Source of the DNA: Symsagittifera roscoffensis
Lineage: Eukaryota > Xenacoelomorpha > Acoela > Convolutidae
Assembly: GCF_963678635.1 (NCBI RefSeq)
Contig: NC_087065.1
Location: 20,473,623 to 20,537,622, forward strand
Direction: 5' to 3'
DNA length: 64,000 nt
Shown: in pieces, positions 1 through 11,277 of the stretch
Layout of the letters: each line of letters opens with the position of its first letter
Position numbering within the stretch: position 1 is the first letter of the stretch
Made by a program: the position numbers and the translations under genes
Notes under the pieces: model-generated
What the model was told of the DNA's origin: nothing
Database searches by the model: none
Seen by the model: only the letters and a program-made list of their open reading frames with translations

Positions 1-50
1 CGTTCTGCCCAACCTGCGAACTCGAGATTTGCCAAATCCTTCTTGGCTGC

Positions 51-240
51 TTTCCCACTCGACTGGTCACCTGTTCCAGTCCAGTCTCCTAATGGTTCAG
101 CTCAAGTGTACCTGAACCACTTTCCCACTCGGCCGGTCACCTCTTCCAGTCGAGTCTCCTATTGGTTCAGCTCAAGTGCTCCTGAACCACTTTCCCACTC
201 GGCCGGTCACCTCTTCCAGTCGAGTCTCCTTGTTGTCCAG
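51..240. repeat. 70-bp tandem repeat in the leader of copy D
   Basis: Units start at 51, 121 and 191 with an exact 70-bp step (about 2.7 units). The best-kept stretch begins tttcccactcggccggtcac. The step is not a multiple of three, so the open frame across it (43-270) is unlikely to be a protein. A single degenerate relative lies in the leader of copy A near 2690-2790. Confidence 0.85.
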
Positions 241-678
241 CTAAGTTCCAAGCTATCTGAAAACCCTTGACAACGCCCCACACTCGGGCTCTTTATTAAG
301 GTTACTGGGTTAAATTACTAGGTTGATCGAAACGATCGAACTTGTAAAACAGTATGGGTATACTATTTAATTAATACAAAGGTCTGATCCAACTAATCTG
401 GTGTCAAAGTCACTGTCTTTTTTCGTTTTATGGTTTTTGTTCTGCTTTTTGTCTTTTTGCTCGTGTTTTTGTCCCCCTAGTTGCCCCCTTTACTCGGTTA
501 GCTAAGCCTCGTTCGGAGAGCGTACCAGGAAGTTTTCTCGAGTTTTCTTAAAAAGCTATCACGGTACAACCGGAAGGTTTGCACGTTCCTGTCGAACCGC
601 ACCGCCGGTACTCTAGAATGGGCATTCAGCCCGAAGCTGTCTCAAGTGGGTTCGACTCCGTAGTCTTGATGTCGTAAA

Positions 679-693
679 CACCCAGGAGCGCCA
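679..693 (-). promoter_or_regulatory. Primer-binding site of copy D
   Basis: Read on the minus strand this is TGGCGCTCCTGGGTG, which begins with the TGG expected for pairing to a tRNA CCA end. It lies 11 nt inside the LTR boundary. The same 15 nt occurs at the same place in copy B. I could not name the tRNA; the matching 3' end would be CACCCAGGAGCGCCA. Confidence 0.6.
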
Positions 694-704
694 TAAAAAC
701 ACTA

Positions 705-1610
705 TGTAACATTCGTCTACTGCAGTCACACATGAGGCTTAAGAAAAATAGGCCCTATAACTATTGGCTCAAGAGTCAGGGACACTATCTCTTGTGTTTT
801 TCTACCTCAAATCAGTCGGAGCCAATTCGGTTCGTTTGTGACATGAGACTACGACCCGTTACAGATTAAAGGCTACTACTAAAATATCCCCCCCCACTCT
901 AGAATTAGGAACGTCCCCATACTTAGGTCTCTAGATACCCAAAATACATGAACGCCGTTAAAAACCGGGCCGGAACAATCCGTTAAGTTACTTTTTATTA
1001 GACAGTGGAACTTTGATCCATTTCAGATGGATCAACCTAAAACTCGCCTTACCTCAACATAACAATTGTAAAACACACTCTAGAAATTTAAATTAGTACT
1101 CACATTGTAGCACGCTCAAGAATCAGGAAGTAAATAAGTCGGTGTGCAACTCAAGAATCAATAAAGTAACTAAAATGAGTTTAATGTTTGTCAGTTTTAA
1201 TAACAAGAACAAGTTTGTACTCTAGAATGTCAGTTTTCGTGAACCATTGGGACACTCTAGCTGTCCACCTTTCCACCGAAGGTTCACTCTAGTCCAGTTT
1301 AGAATAATACTCCAATCACAACAATCCAGTTCGTGGGAATGCGCTCGTCTCTGTTTTAGATGGGACAGCTCTACTCTAGATTATTATCGCTACTGAAATT
1401 GCGAATAGCAATTTCCCACTGATTTTTCTAGCAACTTTCCCGCGATTGTCACTCGATTGTTCTGACTTCTCTTTTCTGATTTTCAGTTATCGCGAGAAAA
1501 TCGTGCATGACAGGTTCCATTCAAAATTTTGAAAAATTAAATTTCACTCCAAAATTAAGTGTTTTTTGTTTCTCTCAAGGTCAAACTTCCAAATATGACC
1601 GACTGGCACA
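705..1610 (-). repeat. 5' LTR of copy D (906 bp)
   Basis: On the minus strand it begins TGTGCCAGTCGGTC and ends GAATGTTACA, i.e. TG...CA ends. It matches the A LTRs along its whole length, including the blocks GGTTGATCCATCTGAAATGG and CTCTAGAG. It is the longest, most complete LTR of the A type in the window. Confidence 0.8.
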
Positions 1611-2204
1611 TTTTTTAAATTTCGAATTGGGGCTGTCATGCTCAAGTTTCTCGCGACAACTGAAAATACGAGAAAAATACATCAGAAGATTCGAGTGAGA
1701 ATCGCGGAAAAGTTGCACAAAAATACAAGAGTAAAATTGCTATTGGCAATTTTATCAGAATTACACGACGCGAGTAGAGCTATCTTGTTCCAGATTGGAA
1801 GACGAAAGTGCAGGAAGAGAGAAAGAAAAACCATCGATTGTACCAGATGTGAACCTTGAGTGGAAAGGTGGACAGCTGAAGCTGCCAAATGGTCCAGATA
1901 GAAAAACCTATTCTTGAGTTCAAACTTATTTATTGATAACTCCTTGAGCTAGACTTAATTACCTTAAAAGAATTCTAGAGTTGCTTTACAATTTAGTTAT
2001 TCGATTCTAGAGGTCGTGTCGGTATGTGAGTACCCAATTTAAACTTCTTGAGTGTTTTTTTTTATGTTGAGTTAAGGTTATTTTTTAGGTTGATCTATCT
2101 GAAATGGATCAAAGGTCCACTGTCCAATACAAAGCTCTTGAGCCAATGGTTACAGGGCCTATTTTTCTTAGCCTCATATGTGACTTAAGTAGGCGATTGT
2201 TACA
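1611..2204 (+). repeat. 5' LTR of copy A, incomplete
   Basis: Matches the 3' LTR of A at 22919-23337, 49254-49472 and 50243-50500. It lacks the first LTR bases, where copy D abuts, and an internal portion. It ends GGCGATTGTTACA, followed 11 nt later by the primer-binding site. Confidence 0.8.
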
Positions 2205-2215
2205 TAGTGTTTTTA

Positions 2216-2233
2216 TGGTGGCAATCCTGGGTG
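2216..2233 (+). promoter_or_regulatory. Primer-binding site of copy A
   Basis: TGGTGGCAATCCTGGGTG, starting with TGG, 11 nt downstream of the LTR end. It is a diverged form of the site in copies B and D. Confidence 0.55.
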
Positions 2234-4440
2234 TTCTTACGACACCAATACTACGGGATCGAACCCACTTGACGCAGCTCCGGTCTACAAGCCTATTCTA
2301 GAGTACCGGTGGCACGGTTAAACGGGAACGTTTCCCAATTCTGGTTGTACCGTGATAGCTTTTTAAGAAAACTTGAGAAAATTTCCCGGTGCGTTTTCCA
2401 AAACGAGGCCTAGCTAACCAAGTAAGGGGAACCACTAGACGGAAAAAAGGGGAAAAAGACAAAAATTGAAACAAAAAACGGAAAAAATTATAATAGGACC
2501 AAAAACCGGTGTAAAAAAATTCAAAAAAGGACAGTTGCTTTGATTTTCAGATTAGGTGGATCAAACCTTTATATTAATTAAAATAGTATACTCATACTGT
2601 TTTCAATAAGACGATTGTCTCCATCAAATCAGCAACGTTAAACAGGTGCCCGAATTGTGGGCGTTTAAAAGGGTTTTCAGATAGCCATGCAACCTCAGTG
2701 GACCACTGCGAGACTTGACAGGAACAGGTGACCAGGCAAGTGGCCAGCTGGTTCTCAGGACGGGAAGCAGGGGACACGCGACTGGGTAGAGACTACCAGC
2801 AGCGTGACCAGAGCAGTACAGAAGTGACAAGGGATCACATCGGTGTTCTGTTTGGTCAAACGGGTATCGTTAAAATCCAATTTATACTTAAAGAGATAAG
2901 TGTAAAAGTGATTAAGCGAGTCCGCACTGTTTTGAGGAAAGGCTTTTGTTTGTGCACAATTTGGAAACAGGTTCTACGGATTTTCTCTCGAGATATTTAG
3001 CACCCATCGCGCATAGGCTTATTTCCGGCCTAAGTGGGGACTAGACAGGGGGGCAGGTTAGCAGGGGACTGGTTAAAATAGAGGTTAGTGGTTGAAAATT
3101 GTAAAAAGGGGGGCTTCTTTACAGCAACTAAACCACCGATATCGTCGAAATAGTTACATTAGACTAACTAGAGCTTGGAGAGGTCTAGTTAAAGACTCAG
3201 AATGGAACGCGAAGGTACCCGGTGGTAAACTCGAAGTAAGGTAGGTAAGTGACCGGATCGGGTAGGGGGATGGATAGGAAATAGGCAGTTGTTGGAACCA
3301 AATAGGTGAACGATTGACAGTCAGGTACCAGACATTTTTTTTTGAAAGATGGCCCTTGTCGCCTATAAATTTTTGGGAAAATGCTTAAAAACAAGTTGTA
3401 CTAGGAAGGGGAATTTCAGAGAAACTCAAAAAAATTTGGTAAACCAAATTGAGTTTTTGGGGACTTTTTACACGAGCTATAGACGCGGTACCGCCGGGAT
3501 AGTGGATAGATAGTCCCAACACTCGAGATAAGGTACGGAGAAGTTCTTCACGAGTAAAGGAAGTCGTACTCGGATAGTGGACAAAGTGTCCAAACATTCG
3601 AGCTACGGGATTGGAGGAGGTTACAAGAGACCTTGGGGCAGTTCTGGGATAGCATTTTAAGGGTCCCAACACTTGAGTCCTGAGATAGCATTTTAAGGGT
3701 CCCAACACTTGAGTCCTGGGATAGCATTTTAAAGGTCCCAACACTTGAGCCCTGGGCTAGCATTTTAAGGGTACCAACACTTGAGCCTTGGGATAGCAAT
3801 CCGAGGGTCCCAACACTTGAGTCCTAAAATAGCATTTTAAGGATCCCAACACTAGAGTCCTGGGATAGCATTTTAAGGGTACCAACACTTGAGCCTTGGG
3901 ATAGCAATCCGAGGGTCCCAACACTTGAGTACTGGGATAGCATTTTAAGGGTCCCAATATTTTGTCGAAGGGTCCCAACTCTGTAGTGAAGGGTTCCAAG
4001 ACTTGGCGAATGGTCCCAACACTTTACCAAAGGGTCCTAACACTAGAGCTAAGGGTCCAAATACTTGAATTAAGGGTCCCAACACTTCGGGGAAGAGACA
4101 AGACACTTGACTTAAGGTTTCTAAACTCCTGGTGCGACTGCTACGACAAGTTTTAAAATCAATTTAGGGGTTTTTTCTTATTGATTTTAAAATAAGGACT
4201 TGTACATATTAGAATTGTAAATAAAAGAAAATTGTATATAAATCATGAAGAAAACAAGAGTGTCGCTAGTGGAGAGGAAAGGAATAGGTTTTAAGCAAAA
4301 CCAATCCTCAACGCAGCGTAAGATAACACCAACAAACCCGAGAGTAATGAGGAAAAATATTTCAGTGAATATGGTCAACACAAGAAGCACCAAGTAACAG
4401 AAGACCAAAGAGAAACTACCGAAAGAACCAGATGTACCGG
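2234..4440 (+). other. Leader of copy A, no gene recognised
   Basis: The first 700 bp match the leader of copy D in inverted orientation. The remainder holds the 36-bp minisatellite and its decayed extension to about 4100. Open frames here are short and show no gag, capsid or zinc-knuckle motif. I see nothing else of note. Confidence 0.6.
3640..3960. repeat. 36-bp minisatellite, about nine units
   Basis: Units starting with a form of GGTCCCAACACTTGAG fall at 3661, 3697, 3733, 3769, 3805, 3841, 3877, 3913 and 3949, an exact 36-bp step. Degenerate units with irregular spacing continue to about 4100. Because 36 is a multiple of three, all frames through the array stay in phase. The minus strand reads as a 12-residue repeat of the form VLGPLKCYPRTQ. 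It is most simply a noncoding array inside the element leader. Confidence 0.9.
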
Positions 4441-4496
4441 TCAAGGAATATGATCTCGAGATGCCAGATCATAGCATAGATGGAGATGTAACACTA

Positions 4497-4608
4497 TGTA
4501 AGAGTCGCCTACTTAAGTCACATATGAGGTTAAGAAAAAGTCTACAGCTTAAAGGCTACTACCAAAATAACCCCACCCCCCCCCCCCCCACTCTAGAAAT
4601 GAAAACGC
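4497..4608 (-). repeat. Inverted LTR fragment inside copy A
   Basis: About 110 bp reads as the 3' end of an A/D-type LTR in reverse: the outer end TGTAAG..CGCCTACTTAAGTC, then the block TTAAAGGCTACTACCAAAATA and the C-tract next to ACTCTAGAA, with intervening LTR sequence absent. It lies at the junction of leader and pol, where gag would be expected. Confidence 0.65.
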
Positions 4609-4609
4609 C

Positions 4610-5560
4610 GAGTGATCAAACATTAATGCACATTGATGTGTATGCGGATTACTTACCCCTTGTAGAGCACTCAGGGCATTACTCAAGAGAGTCGAGGGTA
4701 AATCGGTTAGGATAGACAGCAGGTAAATGAAAGCCTATGGTCCTCATGAAGTCCTGTTAAACATAGATTGATTCAACATCTATGCAAAAACGATGATAAT
4801 GTGTGACGAAGGTCTAGCTGTTCAAATCTATGTAGGTCGAGAAGAACTCAAGGTGCGATCAATTGGGCACTGCGCCATACTGGGAGAAGATGCCATGCAT
4901 CTGGGAACGGAAGCAGACGTATCTGCACATGTACTGGAAATAAGCGGGAAGAAGACCAAGACCCAACTACGAGGACTGCTGGACACAGGGGCAGTCTTGA
5001 GTGTAATACCATCTGAAACATGAAAAAAAGGGGTTCGACAAAGATGACCTGATAGATTCAAGAATATGGCTATCAGCAGCAAACAAAGGGACGTTGCGCG
5101 TTCTAGGCAGGACACCAATAATAGCCCTAAATCTAGGGGAGCGCAATTCGTGGATGAGTTTCCTGGTGGTGGAGAATCTAGATGAGTCTGAACATTTCAT
5201 TTTAGGCAGAAGTTTCTCAGGAATTTTGATGTAACAATTGATCTTAACAATGCAATGTTCAGGATTCAAAACCCGGAAAGTAAGTACTTAATTAAACCGG
5301 TTAATTTGATAATGGCGAATGAAATTAAGGCTCTAGTTTTCTTGAGTAGGAGGATAAGGTTGAAAGCGAACGAAGCTGCAATAGTAAGTTTGAGGATGAA
5401 GAACTATAATGAACTAAGTGACAATAATTAAGTATGTATAGTACCGAATCCGAGTAGTCAAGGTGCTGCTATTTTAGGAAGATCCTTCTCAATAACCAAG
5501 AGTGGCCTTTGCGTCAGTGTCTTGTTGAATACTCTTGATATACGAATCACAATCCAGAGG
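4610..5560 (+). pseudogene. Copy A pol: pre-protease and aspartic protease region
   Basis: Fossil of the retroviral-type aspartic protease that matures Gag-Pol. The upstream part contains LMHIDVYADYL, matching LVHLDIYADYL in copy B. The protease core shows LRGLLDTGAVLSVI, with the DTG active-site motif, and downstream blocks (LSAANKGTLR-like, then FLVVENLDESEHF) that parallel copy B. Copy A is interrupted several times here. Assignment as gypsy protease is firm from the motif plus its position immediately before reverse transcriptase. Confidence 0.75.
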
Positions 5561-7375
5561 GGGAGGAAACTGGGATACGCATTCCCGTGAAAACTAGATA
5601 TGAAATGACTGAAAATGTGAAAGAAAATGAAGTTCTTGATTGCCCGAATCATAGGGACAAGAGTTGTATCTTAAGCAGATTGAAGAAAATAAAATATTCA
5701 TCAAGTCTTGTGAAGTCACTTAAGTCAAAGACAGATGATGGACTTTCGAGGTGTTCGAATTTTCCAGGAAGACCCACACCAGAGGAATTGGAAATTGATA
5801 AACTGGTATTACCAGAAATTGAACATTTAAAGGGAAAGGTAACAGACGACCAGCTCGAAGCCATCAAGAACGTGCTGGATAGGAAACAGGATGTTTTTTC
5901 CAGACATAAAGCAGACATCGGGTGCTGTAATTTTGATGAACACGAAATAGAGCTAGAGGAATCGGCGGTACCGCACAAGGAGGGGCGAGGCGCATGACCC
6001 CCAAACTAATCGGATGCATGTAGAGAAAAACTAGAGACCTTACTAAAGTATGAAATGATAGAACCATCCAAATCATCGTGAGAGTGTGGAGTAGTGATGG
6101 CCAAAAAGAAAGGGGACCAACTTAGATTTTGTTGTGACTTTCGATATCTGAACTCCGTCACGTGAAGGATGCCTATCCCATACCTAGAGTAGATGACAGT
6201 CTTTTGAAATTAGAAGACCGACAATTTTTTACAACTCTGAATCTAGGGTCGGCCTTTTGGCAGGTACCAATGAGGAAACAAGACAGGGACAAAACGGGAT
6301 TTGCTTGCGAGCTGGGGTTGTTCCAATGAGAAAGGACGCCCTTCGGCCTTTGCATTTCGACAGCTACGTTCCAGCGGCTGATGGCACAAGCACTGACAAG
6401 CGTGACAAAGAAACATGGCAACTTTGTAATGTGTTACGTGGATGACGTGGTGATTGCAACACCTACCCTGAAGGATCACATCGAACGACTGGATGAGGTA
6501 TTCGGATGCACGAAGAGAGCAGGAATGAAATGCAAGCCCTTGAAGTGTGAGATTCTGAAGGACTCGATAAAATACCTAGGGAGAATGGTAGATAAACATG
6601 GCATCAGACCAGATCCAGACCCGGTAGAGGCAGTACTGACTTAGAAATCGCCAAAAACTGAGCACCAATTGATGAGCTTTTTGGGTTTTGCCAATGACTA
6701 CAGGGAGTTCCTCAAGTGCTATGCGGACAATGTATATCCAATGCAACAACTCATAAGGCACAAAGACAAAAAGTTCGCGTGGAATATTGCGGCAGAGGAG
6801 TCGTTTCCAAGATTAAAAAAAGAACTGTGTGAAGCACCTGTGCTAGGCATGCCAACAGAGAAAAGAATGTACATACTGGACATTGAAGCATCGGTGGTCC
6901 CGATCTCTGGCGTACTCCATCAGGAACAGGAGTGGAACGGGAAGACAATCTTGAGACCAATAGCCTACGGGAGTAAAGTCTTGAGCGACACGGAAATGAA
7001 GTACGGGGCACCCAAAGCGGAGATGTTCGCGGTTGCCATCTTTGTGGAAAAGTACAGGGTATATTTAGGTAGCGAGCCCTTTAAACAACGGGTCGACAAC
7101 AGGGCACTCAGTTGGTCGAAGACATATTCAATGGATCAGAGCTACATCGTGAGATGTATAGTGCGGTTGGATGGTTACAACATGATCATTGAACATAGAA
7201 CGAGTGACAAGCTCCAAAATGCCGACAGCTTGAGCAAGAAGACGGAGTTTTACGAGAGGCAGGAACAGAGGGAGGCTGATAGGCCGGAGGTCAAAGATGG
7301 CTTTTCGTTTATGGACAAGCAAACGTATGATAGCCTACCGCTCGTGAGATGGCTTGACAAGTCAGGCAAATAGAT
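5560..7375 (+). pseudogene. Copy A pol: reverse transcriptase and RNase H
   Basis: Fossil of the enzyme that copies element RNA to DNA. Visible RT signatures include KCKPLKCEILKDSIKYLGRMV (thumb side) and the catalytic box CYVDDVVIATP near 6435-6465. The RNase H part reads VLDIEASVVPISGVLHQEQEWNG, then YGSKVLSDTEMKYGAPKAEMFAV and VDNRALSW, the usual order for Ty3/gypsy RNase H. Sequence between RT boxes and RNase H parallels copy B closely. Several interruptions are present. The order RT-RH followed by integrase places the element in the gypsy group rather than copia. Confidence 0.85.
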
Positions 7376-8085
7376 AGAAGACCATCCCGAATTACCAACT
7401 GAGCATCAAGGAAGAGCAATTCTGGAGAGAAATTCTGGGATGCCGATGGGAATAATGCTCAAGTCAAAGATAGTAAGGGAGACGCTGAAGGCTAAAGAAT
7501 ACGAAGTCGACGAAGTGGAGACAGAAAAGGTGACGGAAGGACAAGCTTTGAGGAGACTGCTTGAGAAATTGGTTGACAAAACTGGTTGACTCGAACAGTT
7601 GAAATGACTGACCGGAAGTCACCATAATGAAGAGAGAAAAAGTAACACATGGTGGGAATTCGATGAAAGCCAGGAAACAAGGAGGTTGTGCGATCACTAG
7701 TCGAGAAAATACCGGAAGACGTACTCAAACGAACAACGCTACGAAGGAAGAGAGTGTCGTTTAAGTAGAAAATGAAGATCTCGAATTAGATCAAGAGTCC
7801 GGGGAGTGGCCAACACCAGAGAAGGATGGTGAAGAGGAAAGTTTGTCCGGGGAGTCAGAAGAATCGGACGAAGCTTCAGAGCAGAGTGATGATGAACAAG
7901 ATAGTCTCTGCGTGATATTAGCTGACGAAAAAAGGAGCTATCATGACAGAGAATTGCAAACTGATCTCTCTCCAGGGACATACAACCTGGAGTATTATGA
8001 CGGGAATGGAGGGCAAAAGCTTAAGATGATAGCAGTGTCAAGAAAACCTTTTAGGGAACTATGATGCAATTCAATCATAAGGCCA
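7376..8085 (+). pseudogene. Copy A pol: acidic spacer between RNase H and integrase
   Basis: About 0.7 kb with no known fold. It encodes a strongly acidic, serine-rich stretch (for example SGESEESDEASEQSDDEQD near 7846-7900) and carries two copies of the DNA motif TCCGGGGAGT (7795 and 7846). The corresponding spacer in copy B is longer. Most gypsy elements have only a short tether here, so the length is unusual. Confidence 0.55.
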
Positions 8086-9125
8086 AATTTGGAACCGGAG
8101 AGCAACAGGGAAGTCTTGAGAAGGATAGTATGCGTTAAGCTTAAGGACGACGTTCAGAATCCAGAGGAACCGAACGGACAAATGATGACACTGCAGGAGC
8201 ACGTCAAAGCGAGGTACCGGTTATCGGATCTGATACGAGCCCAGAAGAACGACAAAATGACGAGTAATCTTTCCAAATGGATACGGACGGGAGAGAAAGA
8301 GAAAGGATACCTGGAGGAGGATAGCTATAAGATCTCGATCCAGTTCTACAAAGAACGGAGGAACTTGCTCAACCCCACAGCTGATGGCGTGGTAGCTTGC
8401 AGGAGAACAGACGAAGAGAAGATACTACACAAGCATAACCTCATCATACTACCACAGCTATATCAAACGGAAGTGTTGTTCAGGTCGCACGACCAGATAG
8501 AAAATCAGGGGATATATAAGGTGCAACAGAGAATATTGTACCGGTTGTACTGGCCAGGGCTGAGGAAGGCTTGTGAAAGATGGGTGAACGCATGTTTGTC
8601 GTGCAGGTGAAAGATCCCAGGAAAATGAAAATCCCTCTCAAATCAGTGGAAAGCTCAGAATTCAACGAGGTTGTGCAGATAGACCATCAGAAGATCTGCA
8701 TGACAGATTCGGGTATAACCAGATACTGGTAATTTTTGATCATTTTACAAAACTGGTAGAAGCAGTACCATGTCATACAGCCTCGGCGGAGGAAACTTGG
8801 GATCACTTGATAACGCGCTGGATATCACGGTATGGTTGTCCGATGACCTTCCAATCTGACATGGGGAAAGCCTTTGTTGGGGACCTAACAAAAGAACTCA
8901 TGAGAAGATCCCACCTTGCACAGGCACATTCGACGACTTACCATCCACAAACAAATGGACTAGTGGAGAGGCAGAGCAGAACGCTAGTGAATATGCTCAG
9001 GGTATATTGCTCGAGGTATATGACAGACTGGGAAAAATAACTGCCGCAAGTGGTAGGGGCGTACAACAGCACGCAGCACTCAACAACGGGGATCAGTCAC
9101 TTCATGATGTTAACAGGCAGAGAGA

Positions 9126-9156
<31 letters not shown>

Positions 9157-10025
9157 CGATGCCCCTGACTTTTTTCTACCCGGAATATGAAGGACAAAAG
9201 TCATCGCCGCAGGTATATGTGAAGGAAGCAGTTAGAAGACAACAAGAGTTGAATGAGCTGTGCAGGAGGAATACAGCACAATCACAGATGAGACAGCGGA
9301 GGAAATATAATGAAAAGATACTTCAGGCGAAGCCATATGCCTTGGACAAAATGCCTGGGTGCTCCAGAATTTCATACCTCCAAAAGGGAGAAAAAAGCTA
9401 CTAAAGAAATGGGAGGGCCATTCATGATAACGGAAATGCACCAGCAGGGTCGGTTCTATCGCTTGAGCACAGGGCTTGTGGCGCACTACGAAAATCTGAA
9501 ACCTCACGTCTCATCACCGGAAGACAAGTGTGTACCACAGAACATGGAAGTACTAGAGCATCTACTGGTGGAGCCAGCATGCGAGGTAAATGAGAAAGGC
9601 ACCAGGGAGAACAATGATGGCAGCGAGAACATGAGTATGGATGACAACGAAAAAATAGAAGCAGACTCGGACGGAGGATCTTTCGCAGAAGAGGATTGGA
9701 ACGATCCAGAGCAAAACGAGGTGCCAGAGTGGACAGAACCAGATATGCTCATGACGACGGAAACGAGAAAAGGCTGGCGCAAGAGGACAGGCGTGAGATA
9801 CAACATGTATGGCGATGACTTCTTGATTGTCAAAATACGGCCAGAAGATCTAGGTGAAGAGATGGTGAACGTGGGCGATCTGGTAGCAGATGAGGAGTTG
9901 CAGGTCATCAACGACAGTGAGCACTCGGGGCAGGAAGATCACACCTCACCTGAGAAAGAAATGGACCTAGAACAGAGCGAGATGGAAAGAAGGGAGAATA
10001 CAAACCTAAGGATAGAGGAGTGAAT
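8086..10025 (+). pseudogene. Copy A pol: integrase with C-terminal extension
   Basis: Fossil integrase. The N-terminal zinc region shows VLFRSHDQ...WVNACLSC, and the catalytic core shows VVQIDH, HGCP-like GCPMTFQSDMGKAF and AHSTTYHPQTNGLVERQSRTL, giving the D, D and E regions of the DDE fold. The C-terminal part has PFMITEMHQQGRFYRLSTG, a GPY/F-like module, followed by a long acidic tail (about 9540-10020). A GA microsatellite interrupts the region. Several interruptions exist. Parallel regions in copy B are easily recognised. Confidence 0.8.
9121..9156. repeat. GA microsatellite
   Basis: A simple (GA)n run with one GG interruption, inside the integrase region of copy A. Confidence 0.95.
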
Positions 10026-10179
10026 GCATAATCTGGAGGCTGAGGATAAGGAAACGCAAAGTATTCAGCAAGTCGATTATCAGCAGGGAAGCATCTGAAA
10101 GGTGGAAACTCGTTGATTGGTTGGACGGCGACAGACCGACCCTTGAACAAAGCACCTGATAACTTGAGCCCAGCACCAT

Positions 10180-10800
10180 CGACGGGGACGTCGATAAATA
10201 TTTTTTTCCGGGGAGTGGGGGTAGGACTTACCCACACCAAAAATTTGATGATAAAGAATCTCAGGGAAATGAGAGAGACTAACGGACTTGACTTGGATCA
10301 GGAAGAAGCCGAGCCTACCATCGGGAGAAATTTCAAGACGAAGTTCGAGATACCAAATGAGTACTCAGAGAACATCCTGATCACGGACAGCGACTTTATC
10401 TTGTCAGATAGGACCAGCGCAGTCTGCATAACAGAGGACATGAGTCTTAACACCAGATTGGAAGCCGATTTTAAAAGAGAGTACTAGAATGTAGAGTTTC
10501 TGTTCAGGCACAGACCGGGATTGGGGGGTATGGCCGCACTTCCTCCTTCAGTTTCCCAGGTTCCTGAGAAATACATATGCTTTTTGGTGACAACAGTCAG
10601 CGAGAGAAACGTGATAGATCCTGAGCATGTGATGCTGGCATTGTCACTGCTGAGGGACTTCCTGGTTGAAAGAGGGATAAGAGAGGTCTCAATGCCGGTC
10701 TGTGATCCGAACAGGGGCAGATTGAACCCTAGGGAACTATACGCCATCCTGCACGTGATCTTTCGATACATCTACATAAGAAGTACTACTTGAGCTTCGC
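10180..10800 (+). pseudogene. Copy A pol C-terminus: macro-like domain
   Basis: Starts with the motif FFRGVGVGLTHTKN shared with copy B. Then come the segments ITDSDFILSDRTSAVCITEDM, EADFKREY, RPGLGGMAALPP, PEKYICFLVTTVSERN, LLRDFLVERGIREVSMPVCDPNRGRLNPRELYAILHVIF. Spacing and residue pattern resemble the macro domains of the TARG1/OARD1 group: an AHCISED-like strand, FKKKFGG-like helix end, RYIYYLVTKK-like strand, a helix of about 15 residues, and a SMPRIGCG-like strand followed by a helix ending in VF. Macro domains bind ADP-ribose or remove it from proteins. The ligand loops are not canonical, so activity is an open question. Resemblance is by eye. Confidence 0.6.
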
Positions 10801-11277
10801 TTGAGCTTTGGGTGGACAAGAGGGTTTCGAATCAGGGGGCACGAGGGTCTTGAGCTAAGTATAAAGGGGGGCATGCGCCAGGAAAATAAGTTTTAGTATG
10901 ACTGCCATGACAAGTAAATCAAAATTTTCATTTCGAACTATATGGTGCTAAAATATAAGATGGATCTGCACGTTCTTAATACCTAATTGAATCATTTTAT
11001 CAGAAACTGTCAGAATGATGTTGTAAGGGTATCAAGGGGTAGGGCTAGGCTGGTCATGAGCAAAACATTGTTCTAAGACTCTGTTTTTATTTCAGATTGG
11101 TTTTGAATCAAAAACACAATAACGAGAATTGGATTGAAAATACACGAGCAATGGAAACGAAAGACATCGAACAGCTTTTCACAATCGGTTTTGAAGAAAG
11201 GTATCTCTTGAGTAATAATCTGGGAAGGGTAATTCTTGAGTTGATCTAGGTAAGGTATTTCTTGAGCAAGGTATTTC
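10801..11277 (+). other. Gap between pol and second coding block of copy A
   Basis: No open frame of note. The hexamer CTTGAG recurs at least five times, notably in the last 100 bp. The gap corresponds to the AT-rich 0.5 kb between the same two blocks in copy B and might hold a splice acceptor or internal start signal for the second polyprotein. I see no decisive signal. Confidence 0.4.

Larger units (their letters stand above)
1..1610 (-). mobile_element. Copy D: giant Ty3/gypsy-type LTR element, 5' end only
   Basis: This is a minus-strand relative of copy A. Only its 5' LTR and about 0.7 kb of leader lie in the window; the rest runs off the left edge. The reverse complement of the leader matches the leader of copy A (2205-2900) in long stretches, including the primer-binding site and the block around CGAACCCACTTGA. 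No coding part is visible. The element abuts the truncated 5' LTR of copy A head to head, so it probably inserted there, but its far end is outside the window. The LTR is clearly diverged from that of A, so this is an old, broken copy of a sister subfamily. Confidence 0.8.

Noticed and set aside
881-900. C-run in the D LTR as a G-quadruplex site
   Set aside because: A single homopolymer run without the further G-tracts needed; similar runs vary in length between copies as expected for slippage.
2236-2275. tRNA-like words (GGGATCGAACCC) in the leader of copy A
   Set aside because: Only a T-arm-like word is present; no acceptor, D or anticodon stems could be drawn around it.
3548-4030. Minus-strand open frames with a LGPLKCYPRTQ repeat protein
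   Set aside because: They are a by-product of a minisatellite whose period is a multiple of three; no start context or neighbouring gene supports them.
3640-4100. Regular 36-bp units resembling a CRISPR array
   Set aside because: There are no unique spacers; the whole 36-bp unit is repeated head to tail, and it sits inside an LTR element leader of an animal-type genome.
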